From: Acanthaster planci
Lineage: Eukaryota > Echinodermata > Asteroidea > Valvatida > Acanthasteridae
Length of the DNA stretch: 64,000 nucleotides
Direction: 5' to 3'
Assembly (NCBI RefSeq): GCF_001949145.1
Contig: NW_019091389.1
Span: 1,341,156-1,405,155, forward strand
The position numbers and the translations under genes are program-made. Below the pieces are notes generated by a model. That model was not told the DNA's origin. It did no database searches and worked only from the letters and a program-made list of their open reading frames with translations. Of this stretch, positions 43,638-53,924 are shown piece by piece (positions within the stretch are counted from its first letter, which is position 1; each line of letters begins with the position of its first letter).

Positions 43638-46600
43638 GTAGGTCTAACCAGGACATTGCAGGAATGGAAGTACTCAAGTACCGGTAGGGCTAAAACGATG
43701 ATTTGATTGTGTCTATCATGGAGGGTGTATTTTTTATTCCTCTATGATGTGATCACGGAGCTAATAAACTCTATGATATGAATATGGTCGAGTATACAGT
43801 GTAATATGAATGTCTTGTTACTATAATAGGGTTTAAGGGAGAAAATGTTGCATCCTGACTCCACTTCAGCAGTTGGGTATAAAGTCTATGGGGAATGAAG
43901 AGAATTTTCCCCAACAGCATTAGTAAATGTTTCTGAGTCCGGAATATGTGTCTATCAAACATTTCTGTAATGACTGACTTTTATTGAGATGATATATGAT
44001 GAGAAAAGTGGAGTCAGGATGTAACATTTTAGGCGGTTTAAGCCCCATGGGTGAGTGATACATGTACTGATCTATTACTAGGCCTATAGACAAGCCTCAG
44101 TACACCCATCATCTGGTTGCGCAGTCCCTCAGTGCATTGTCAGGCATGTCAGGCAAACTTTGATTTGTTGACGAGGATTTAATTCAATTTCACTTTGTTT
44201 CTGATCTTGACTTGTGCGTAGTTTTATTGACCAGTATTGTAGGCCTACTACCCCATAAGTTGATTATCCTATAGTATGGATTTTATTCAAAGGCAGATCA
44301 ACTCGGGATGGAATACAATAAATTTAGGCAAGTTTCAAGATTGCGCTTAACCATGTTAACATTTCCACTGCGCAAACACAAAAATAAACAAGTACTTGTA
44401 ACATGTAACGTTACAATGGACAGTAACAATAGGAAGTGGAAGGGTCTCATAAAAAGCAATGCTTGTTTAGTACAGGGCACCAATAACACACTAACTGAAA
44501 TTTACAAACATAATCCATATATCAGAATTATGTATCAACAAATGTAAATTAGTAACAATTGAAAGTAAAACAAGAAGTTTGGGACCGTTTGAGAACAGAG
44601 CATAAAGCTTCTCCGCATTTTGAATGCTTTTCAGGGAAAAAAGAATAGGGCTTTAACCCTAACCTTCCCCAACCACACAGAATTAAACATTAGTAAAGTG
44701 TGTAATTCTTGTTATGGATGAAAGTCATGTGATGTTTAAGTTCCTCTCTTTAAATGCCATGTCACGTGACACGTGGTGATATCATGATAACAATTTTTTT
44801 CTTGGACCTGTCTACCCTGAGGACTGAGTGTGGACCTGATATGTATTGAGTCAGATAGAAAAAAGGCCTTTGTCTTGAAGTTGAAAAACTTAAGAGTATC
44901 GAAAAATAGTAAATATTTTAAATTCCACAATAAATCAGGTGATGATGCCATTATGACATCATGTTTCGCAAAAGACCCTTGCTTTAAGTAACATAAGTGT
45001 GTAAAGTTTCAAAGTCATATGACTTTGTTTAATGCCCAAAGAGGTGACAAGCAAAAGGGTTGGAAGTTTCATTCACGGTGTGTGGCTGGTGAAAAACGTG
45101 TACAAAACATTTGGGGAAATATGAAATAATTAAAATTCCATAATAAATCAGGTGATGGTGTCATAATAACGTCATGTTTTGCGAAAGACCTTTGCCATAA
45201 GTTACCTAAGTATGTAGAGTTTCAAAGTCATGTGACTTTCTTTAATGCCCAAAGAGGTGATGAGAAAAAGTGCTGGAAGACCAAGAAGGAGAAGCAGAAA
45301 CTAAAACAAGAAGTTAAAGCCTGTTTGAGAACAGAGCATAAGGCTTGTCTGCATTTTGAATGATTTTTATGAAAAAGAGAATAGAGCTTTAAAGAATGGG
45401 CGTTAAATGTCACAATATTTTCATCCGTAACACTTCCCTTTCTAGCTGTCTGCAAAGTTTCAATTTAGACTCCGGTAGATAGAGTGCACCTTTAATGTCA
45501 CGTTTTTGTCTATAAGTTAAACCCTTCCCTTTTCAGCTTCCGGTATCTGCAAAGTGTCAACCCTATAAGACATGTACTTCAGGAGATATAGGGCTTAAAG
45601 AGTGCACCTTTAATGTCACATGACTTGTCACTCCATTATTATTCACTCTTAAAATCGATGAGAATGTCTCTGGGTAAAAATACTATGCTTATTACTACAT
45701 AACATGCAGTAAGTTTATGTTCAGAGACAGTTAGTTGGATTTTAATCCAGTCAGAAACAAACACATGCTCACAGTCCACAATATTAATAAAAATCTTTAG
45801 GACTGTAAAACATATTGGAATCATCTGCAGAAAGTTTGAATGACAGAAGATCTGATGACCTTGAAATACAAAATGAATGCTCCCCTTCAACGAAGTTCTT
45901 TTCAACCAATGAGGGGTGCTTCTGCTCAAGGCCCATAGTTCATCGCCCAGGCCTTTCTTAGTGTCGTCAATACTTGTGCTTCTAACAGTAAATTTCCAAA
46001 GGGCATCTGAAAAAGCATTATTGGAAAATGCCCTCTTACATTGTTTTCCTGAAAATGACAGCTTGCCAGACAGAATCATTCACAGGGAGTTGGTTAGTTG
46101 GTGTATTCATGGCGCATATACATGTAGCGCATGCATGCGCTCTTTATTCCATTAACAGAAGAGGGCACTCGTAGAACCAAGGGGGCACAAAGTCATACCA
46201 GAGTCATGAAAATTATTAGGTAATAGCTCTGTCGGTTAAAGCTGAATAACTGTAGGTGCAAACAGGTGTATAAAAGGGTAGGCTGGTACACAGTAGAAAT
46301 GATAAGGAACTTCACTGGAAAATGATCGGGGACGGGGAGTACTTTCGATCCTCCAGACACAAAGCGTCACAGAGAGTTTAGTCCCATAACTATCTTTAAA
46401 CCAAGTTTACTTTTCGACCGTAATTTTGTCAGTCACTATTTGGGTAACTGTAAATGATGGACTGTACCTTAAAATCTTGGCTGTCACATTGAATTGCAGG
46501 AGATGATGATGTCACAAAGATGATGGATAGTACCTGGGAGGATGAAGAAATATCCAATCTGTGTAAAGACTCTGGCATGGTGGCCGTGAAGTTTGATGCA

Positions 46601-49600
46601 GACAGGTACACATATGCAAATATTGCTTGAAACTAATCCGAATGCATGCAAACGGCACTCTCTTTAATTAAAGCCCAGCTGGGCCTAGCTTTATATACAT
46701 GTACTTATGTACGAAATGGAAAAATGCGATGGAACCAGTCAAAATCAGTAAACCTGGAATGACACTTTGCCTGGTAACCTGCTTTTGCTAAGCAGACGTC
46801 TTCTGTGCTGAGTACTTGTACATGTTGCTATAGGTATAGAATTTTACCCGTTCTGAAACATGCTGGGGATCTGTTCATAGGTAACAGTTAGTGCCTTTGG
46901 CTTGAGTCCTTATTGGTAACCAGACCCCAAGCTGGTTTTAAGCTATTGTACAAACTGTTGAGGCAGACTGCTTCATGTACCCAGGTATTTTTTCGTCTTT
47001 GTACATTTCGCCTTGCAGTAATGATCACAACACACATGTATATGTACGTATGCATATATTTGTAAATATAACCCCAAAATTATTTCACGAGTGATTGAAT
47101 GTATACTTGTTTGTTATTTCATAACTTAAAAATCTGCTTGTATTATTGAATGAGTTGTATCAAATGTTTTCTTTGTTGCAGTGATGAATGTAAGCAGTTC
47201 TCTCAGTACTGTATCCTTTGCAATGACAGTGTTGGGCTTTGATCCTAACAGCGGCCAAGAGTGGCCATTGCTGCAATGCCTCAATGCACTTTGCCCAGTG
47301 CCGTCCAAGATCAAACCTGATTTCTCGGCCAGGTTGGCAGGCATGCCCTTTATGTGCATTGAAATCTGCCGTACATGTCCATGTTGCCATTATGGTCACT
47401 GCTGTCAAGCGGTTGACCTGCAGGTTTGAAAAGCGCCAAGATGTAGAGAGGATACGGTTTGGCAGTACTGACAACCAGACTCTGGTCCATTCCTGCAGTT
47501 CATTCACATAAACGTGCCTTGCTGGAAGGTGTCCACGGTCTGCTCTCCAGCTGAATGCACACATTAGCAGATAGATTTAGCAGAACAAAAATTGAAACGA
47601 CTTCACACATTGCATGCAAGACTCTTGCCTTGGTCATAAAAAAATCTAGTTCAAGAATAAATAACACAAAAGTCTGTACATTTTGGGAAATCGCCATTGT
47701 TCCTTGCACTTACATCTGTAAGTTCTGGTTCTCCTCACAAGTCAAGTCACAAAGAGGAATTTATCATTTTACACTGAGTTTAATGGATGGGAGGGTGCAT
47801 TGGAATCACATGTAACACTTGCGCATGAGCTGTACTCTTACTCTGGTTCCCACTGCTAAGTTTCAAAAACTATAATGGATTGGCGGTGTGCCAGTCTTAA
47901 GCAGTGAACCCACAATGCATGGTTCATGTCTGAACTGAGCGTCGCACAAACAGATGGTCAAAAGTAGAAAAAACATTCACCGAAGATTTGTTCAAGTCCA
48001 GCCACAAAAGTTCATCTTTCTTTGTATTTGTGTTTTCTGGATTTATTTTGAAGACAAAATCCTTTCCATTTGCCCAAACATTTGGAGTTTAAAATTTTGT
48101 TACCAGGTTTTTGGTCAAATGATATCACACACTATCAAATATCTTCTATGACACTCTTTTGACAATATTCTGCATGTTATCAGCAATCATTCTGACCATG
48201 TGGAAATAGGCTTTACACCCAATAAGAATGCCTCTCAGTAAATTTTTACAACTCAATTTTATGAAGAACTGTTTCCAGTGTAGCAGGTAGAATTCATTCT
48301 GTTTTATGGTACATGTAGCTTAGATATCCCACTTAAGTAGCCATCATACAGACTGTGGTGTAAACATGTTCATCAGAGTAGATTGAAGGTCAAGTGAATC
48401 CAACAGCTCCAGGTAAAAAGCTGATCCCAGTCTGACAGCCTTGGCTCAATCTGAATCTAATCCAAAGTCTTGAATGCAATTTAATGCTTTGCACAGCTCT
48501 CCCAACTTTGCTGCAAATTATCATAGTGTCAAATCAAAGTGTGCCCCAGATCGTGTTGTGGAACAATTTTGACCTGTAAATGTTTTACATGGCGTAACTT
48601 TGATTCCACGTCATAAAACTAGGGGCCAATGATAGAGGACCTAGACAAATTGATTCCTTAACCAGTGACCCTGACCATAGATCCAGTGATATATGTTCCC
48701 TGTGTATCTTTCATCTCTGGGGAGACTGGCATACCCCTTGAAGGCACTGCTGGCCACATCAGCCCAGCTGACTTCAAACAAAGAATTCAGAAAGTTTTAG
48801 AGGTAAGCCAGTTGCAGCTTTGGCCGGGGGGGGGGGGAGGATGATAGGGGCACAATACAAGATGGGATGGTTTTTGCTGATGGGCGTGGGGAGGGCAGCT
48901 GCTTGCTGAAGGGAAGGGGCCTGGCCCCTCTGCCACCCCCCTTGACAATGTTCCTGAACTTACATATTGATAAGAATTTACTTGGGAAATTCTTTGTCGT
49001 AACTTATATCACGGTAAGATTTGAAGTCATTTTCCATCCTTGGCACCACATGTTAGAGTTCAGTTAAACAATCCAATGGTGCACTAGTGCTCTCTTTCAC
49101 GAGGCTCGGGCTGGTATCAAGTGGAGGTATGATCGGAAGCATACAGACATTTTTTTTCTGGTTTACCAGCAGCAGATTAATGTATTCAGTTTCTAAAAGG
49201 CTTCCTCTGTGCCTTCATTACTACCCGCCAAAGAACATCCTAAAAAAATAAACAATTGATAAAAAAACATCTGATCACTGCTTCCTATGAACATTCTCTT
49301 GATAAGTACGCAGAGAAAGGCGCATCTTAAGAAGATTTTAAATTTGCATACATGTACAGTATACTCTCTGGTATAATATTGGAATTTAACACAGCTTTGA
49401 ATTGGTACATTTCTTAGAAAGATGTTGACTCAGAAACAAAGAAACCGTTATGAACAAAGACAACTACTGTACATGTACATGCCCTACAAATTGATTGCAG
49501 ATGTCCAGGCAAGGCCCTGCTTCAACTCCTAAAGTCCAGGCTGCAGCTCAGGCCTCAGGTAGCACCTCCAGACCACCGGCAATGGCACCAGTGACCACCG

Positions 49601-51113
49601 CAAGTCCACAACCATCTCCTGGGGCTCAGGCCTCAACTACCCTGGCTCAAGCTGCATCCTCTACCCAAATCCCACCTGCAAGTACAGCTACTAGCCAGAG
49701 CCAGCAGAAGGAACTGAGTAAGTTGGAGAAGGCAGCTAGGCTGAGACAGAAGATGGAAGAGATCCACCAACGCAAGGAGGCTCAGAAGGAAGAGGTACAT
49801 ATCTAAGAGAAGTCTCATCATGTCTTGAGAGGGGAGGATTTTCCCTCAATATTTGTGCTGCCCAATTTCAGTTAATCCCAAAGCACCATTCCTTATGTTC
49901 AAATGCTTCTGCATATAGCAACGGCTAATTTTTCTGTACACCATTTTTTTCACTTGTTTACAATGAACATCTGTGATCTTAAATGTCAGAAATGTAAACA
50001 TGGAACTTCAATGCATTTTTATGTTTTAAATAGTTTGTAAAAGTTAAAGCAATGTTAATTGTAATCACCCACACTATTCTGATGAGACTGCCTGCTTGAC
50101 ACACAAAAATACAGATTTAATGAAGTGAAATAAGTCAACTATCCTTAAGTCAAAAGCCTTTAAGGCTGTCTACCATCCTAGGATCCAACAGTGGCATTGT
50201 TCAGTGGAACATTTTGAGACACTTGGTGGCAGCTGACAAACTGGCCATTTTTCACAGTTGTGCATATACTTACTGCGCAGAACAACCCTGCAATGCTTAG
50301 AATTGCGTGCACGTGCCCAGAACTTGCAAAATGGACTGCTCTGTCTGCCACCACCAAGCATCTTCCATTGGACGAACTCAATTTCCTTGGAAAAGCACAT
50401 TCTGTTAAGTGATTAAAGTGTATGCAGACCAGAAAGGACATACCCTGACAAAGCCACCTGCCTTCATTTGTACTGTATCTGACTTACGTAAGAGCATTCT
50501 GTCATCTTGTGAAAAGAGCCGTGTTTTAGGGGTAATGTCCATTTTGTTTGTAGTGAAGTAACCACAATGTATGCATTTCGTAGCCGTTGTGAACCAGTGA
50601 AGTAAAGTTTTAACTCAAGGAGAGTCTGTTATTGGAAAAATTGTGCCTTCTTGTGAACTAGCACGGGGTGGATGGTGAAGCTGTGTACGGTATGCACCAC
50701 TCATTACGTCAGTCCCACAGTCCACTTGATAGAATCAACTGACTGATGTAGACTCCAAAGGTGCTTTCTTGTACTCTATTGCATTGTCACTTCAGATATT
50801 TACATTGGCACGTGACTCTGACTTTGCAGGAGATTAAAAGGAAAGAAATAGAGCGAAGGAAGGTGGGTCAAGCTGTCCAGAAATCCATGACAGAAAAGGC
50901 TGATCAACAGGCCAGACGAGCTGCTGAGGAAATACGTAAAGAGAAGGAAGAGAGCCGGCTCGCCAAGGAGCGTGTCCGAGAGCAGATTGCTAGAGATCGG
51001 GCTGAGAAACAGTCACGTTATGAAGCCAACAAAAGAGAGAAAGAAAAGACACAGGCAGCAGCCAAGGAGACTGCAAGTACAGCTAACGAAGCACCCAAGA
51101 GGAAAGTCAACAT
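43556..51113 (+). CDS. UBXN4: UBXN4 (erasin/UBXD2) orthologue, first six exons, 3' end not found
   Basis: Exons are 43556-43637, 46500-46605, 47182-47210, 48681-48802, 49501-49794 and 50830-51113. All introns are GT-AG and all phases agree (917 nt, 305 codons plus two bases). The N-terminus MLWFEGSITAAITTAKQ matches MLWFQGAIPAAIATAKR of human UBXN4, followed by DDD..STWEDEE and SQYYPVIYVPCVSFISGETG, the thioredoxin-like part. A Ser/Thr/Pro/Ala-rich linker (exon 5) leads into a highly charged coiled coil (exon 6, EIERRK..., RERVREQIARDRAEK-like). The human protein is an ER membrane protein with the UBX domain in the cytosol, where it recruits p97/VCP for ER-associated degradation. Expected next are the UBX domain and a membrane-embedded hairpin. 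I found no match up to 64 kb, so the final intron exceeds 12.8 kb or the exons are lost. Confidence 0.92.
43827..44048. mobile_element. Small inverted-repeat element (MITE-like), about 220 bp
   Basis: A 25-bp arm at 43842-43866 (AAAATGTTGCATCCTGACTC plus CACTT) is repeated in inverted orientation at 44006-44030 with one mismatch. Similarity continues outward as GGGTTTAAG against GGGCTTAAAC. Ends and target duplication are not clear. It lies in UBXN4 intron 1. Confidence 0.6.
44567..45393. repeat. Duplicated repeat blocks in UBXN4 intron 1
   Basis: Two repeated blocks are nested here. Block A (AAAACAAGAAGTT ... GAGAACAGAGCATAA) occurs at 44567-44656 and 45303-45393. Block B (ATAAATCAGGTGATG ... 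TTTAATGCCCAAAGAGGTGA) occurs at about 44921-45068 and 45134-45279, period 213 bp. The order A-B-B-A is consistent with local duplications of a dispersed repeat. A GTGCACCTTTAATGTCAC word also recurs just downstream, near 45486 and 45600. Confidence 0.75.
46500..46605 (+). CDS. UBXN4: UBXN4 exon 2
   Basis: Completes a Gly codon, then encodes DDDVTKMMDSTWEDEE and MVAVKFDAD, aligned with DDEQSTQMAASWEDDK and FVAIKIDTK of human UBXN4. Acceptor ATTGCAG, donor GTACAC. Confidence 0.93.
47182..47210 (+). CDS. UBXN4: UBXN4 exon 3 (29-nt microexon)
   Basis: Only 29 nt, encoding (S)DECKQFSQY, which matches SEACLQFSQIY of human UBXN4. Phase 2 in, phase 1 out; the phases join exons 2 and 4 exactly. Confidence 0.9.
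48681..48802 (+). CDS. UBXN4: UBXN4 exon 4
   Basis: Encodes (Y)PVIYVPCVSFISGETGIPLE and GHISPADFKQRIQKVLE, aligned with YPVVCVPSSFFIGDSGIPLE and VSADELVTRIHKVRQ of human UBXN4, including the cis-Pro-like VP of the thioredoxin fold. The donor GTAAGC is followed by a 12-base G run. Confidence 0.95.
49501..49794 (+). CDS. UBXN4: UBXN4 exon 5 (disordered linker)
   Basis: 98 codons, phase 0 at both ends. It begins MSRQGPASTPKVQ directly after KVLE and is rich in Ser, Thr, Pro, Ala and Gln. It ends in a charged stretch, KLEKAARLRQKMEEIHQRKE, matching the human KKLEERREEKRKEEEQ region. The initial Met is internal and not a start. Confidence 0.9.
50830..51113 (+). CDS. UBXN4: UBXN4 exon 6 (coiled coil)
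   Basis: 94 codons plus two bases. EIKRKEIERRKVGQ matches EIKKEIERRKTGK of human UBXN4, and AKERVREQIARDRAEKQSRY matches ARERIKQQIALDRAERAARF. It ends APKRKVN with a split codon at GTGAGT. The UBX domain should begin within about 20 residues of this point. Confidence 0.95.
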
Positions 51114-53924
51114 GTGAGTCGATATCCTTTGTTATATTGCTCTGAGAGGGTGAGCACTACGATTGTTATCGAGTACCAAAGTGAATTTGTCATGTGCACA
51201 AGTATTGTATGTAAAAGATATCAGTGCTAGAACCAGCATGTGAACCAATACATGTGTGTATTCCATTCGTTTACACTTCACTTTCTGGTTAAATTGACCT
51301 CATGCTTCGGTACTCTTCACCTCTGTCTTGAATAAGTGTTTCCTGATTGGCGGATGACTGGGTGACAAAAATGCATGTCACATGCCACACCATTGGAAAT
51401 CACATCCTGATATCATAGACTAGTCCCCATTCCAAAGTTCCCACCATAATACAAGGAATATTATCCAGACTATATATTGGTTTCTCTACTACTTTCACCA
51501 TACTACTAATAATAGGACACCCTTGTGGGAGTATTGGACTGGCGTACAATACAATCAGCAATTGGAGTATTTTTAATAACGGTTGAAGTTCATTTGAAGT
51601 TCTTTTTTTTAAGTTCCTCAACATAATGTCTGCTGATATTAAAGACACCCGTAGATTTTTCTCCTAAAATGGGTTTTGAGATGCAATGATATTGCTCTTG
51701 GGCAAGACACCTGTTGATACAGTGATGCATCAAGTCCCTATTTGCATCGTACAACTTGCAGCAGCGAACCAAGGTACTTGTTATTTCAATTAAATTTGAG
51801 ACCTTCAGGTGAGGAAATATTACAAAGAATTCAAGACAGAGGTATAACAATAATTGACAGCTGTGATGTGGGACATGATAGCTTAACACCCTCGGGATGC
51901 ATAGCACCCGCTTCTTTGCCTGGGTACCATGAGTCTCACATGTGTTAAATTATCAGTCCAATATCACATGAGTCAATAATTGTTAAAAGTCAGCATTACT
52001 AACAGCATGTTACCGAGTTAACATCAGCTGATTCAGCTTTGGTTTTTCACTTGAACCAGCTGTTTCCAATCCCATCCCATTCCATCCCTTCCCTTCCCTT
52101 GGTGAAATCACTTCCATACCATCCATATCCGGACCCTTTTTTGAGTAGCTGAACTGTGCTACGTCTGAGCAAGGACTGTAGCAAATTGTGCATTTTGGAA
52201 GGCTCCAAATGAGAAATTGTTTCCTTGAGCTTGATTTTTATGAAAAGTCAATGTCCTCCTTTATTGTTTATTTCTTCCAACACACTTGTAATTCAGATGC
52301 ATGGAAGTTTGTGAGCAGTGTCCGTCGTTCTTGTACATCAATGCAAAAAAATACAGAATTCAGTGCGTGTTGATGGACAAATTCCTGAAAATCCAATTGT
52401 GATTAAAACTGGCTGTCCCTAAACTTAATATGCATCATGTTCTCCCTATATCACAGTAACTGATTGCAAACTTTCTAACTCCACACAGAGTGCTGATTCT
52501 ACATCTGTCAGGCATGTCTGTCTTGACCAGTCTGTCCTGACCAGTTTGTCCTGACCAGTCTGTCCTGACCAGTAGAAACGACTCGTGTGTTGGAGTTTTA
52601 TTGAACCTGTATTAAATTGCCCCAAATACATGTATTGTCATGTAACTCACCAATAACCTATGGCCCTCTAGTCTGGTAGCCTTATGTTTGTGATTTCCTT
52701 GGCTCGTTTTACACTTGTAATCCTTGTCAACTTGTCAAAATCATCGCAGTCCCAAATCATTGGGTTCATCTAGTTCTTGGTAGACCCACTTTTGGTACAT
52801 TGCCTTGCCATTGTTGCAAACATGTTTAAGCTATAAATCGCATGCTGTTTCAGTATGTGGTGTTGCTCAAGGAATTTTTGTCTACCATTTATGATGTCCC
52901 TATGAGTATTACGTTAATGGAAGTCATCAGGCTACTCAGGAACATTTTATCTGGTATAGACGGATGTAGTGTTTATTAACCAGTTTCAGTACTAAAGCAT
53001 TACAGTTGGTGAATTTACTGACAACTGGCTGGTGATGGACTTGACCAGAACTTCGAGGGTTTTTCTGTGGTCAACTAGATTGCTCTGATACAATGGTGGA
53101 AATTAGACATTGACTTTCTGGCAGGGTGTCAATTTGAATGTGAGGTTTTGCCCTGCACATTGTACAGTGTATTGCAGATGTAATCTCTGTTGGAAGCACT
53201 GCATGTTCAGTGCTTCATCTTAGAGTTTTAAGGAAAGTAAATTCACAAGTTTTCTTATCTGGGACTCAAGCTCGAGCCTTTTGGGTGTTGGAGTGTCTTT
53301 AAACACTCAGTAGGCCGCACAATACTGTATTATTCAAATGTGTAGTTACATGTACAAAGTGTAAATAAGTCAACAACTTAGATGCCAGCCAAGGAAAAGT
53401 TGGACCTACCCTTTTTTTAGTTGCTGCCTGCCCATGACTTAAACCTTTCCGAACAAATCTGTCACTTTTGAGCTTGCCAATGCCAAGGTCAGGTGGCTGG
53501 CTCAGATTCAGCGAAACCTTGAACCAAATTTCGTCAGTTGACTGCTGTACAAGTTGAGGAGGCCCACAAAACTTTTGCTCAAATTTGGATTAGTGAAACA
53601 TCGAGTACTGTTTTATTCATTGTGGATTTTCGTCAAGGGATGTTCTCCAAGAACAGGCTGACTTTCATGTGTTTTGCATGTTACTTCACTCAGAACAGTC
53701 AGAAATTTTATTACATTTTAAGAAGGTTCACATGCTAACGAACAAGGAATGGTGGAGGAGTTCGACACACGACCAAGGATAATCCCAGCTGGCGAGTGGA
53801 GAAGGAGTGTGAAGGGGTGTACATCACATTTCAGGCATTAACGTGAAGTCTCATCTTTAATTGGAAATCAGTGTCAAGTGAGCAGCCAAATGAAGTGTTT
53901 GACTCCACCTGCTGTGCTAATGAC
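51114..53924. other. UBXN4 downstream intron / zinc-finger upstream region
   Basis: No UBX-like exon is seen. It contains a 14-bp tandem repeat and CCCATCC/CCCTTCC simple sequence near 52075-52100. The 47-nt splice-flanked stretch at 51762-51808 is discussed among the rejected items. Confidence 0.5.
52517..52572. repeat. 14-bp tandem repeat, 4 copies
   Basis: TCTGTCCTGACCAG repeated four times with two single-base variants. Confidence 0.95.

Noticed and set aside
51762-51808. A 47-nt stretch with good AG and GTGAGG ends that fits the phase of UBXN4 exon 6 and could join in frame to the zinc-finger reading frame at 53872.
   Set aside because: Its peptide, SEPRYLLFQLNLRPS, does not match a UBX domain or anything else I know. 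A UBXN4-zinc-finger fusion is improbable, and a phase fit by chance is one in three. A junction read would be needed.
53871-53924. Upstream GTG extension of the zinc-finger frame by 18 codons.
   Set aside because: GTG starts are not expected here. The first in-frame ATG is at 53925, and the extra codons would need an upstream exon.
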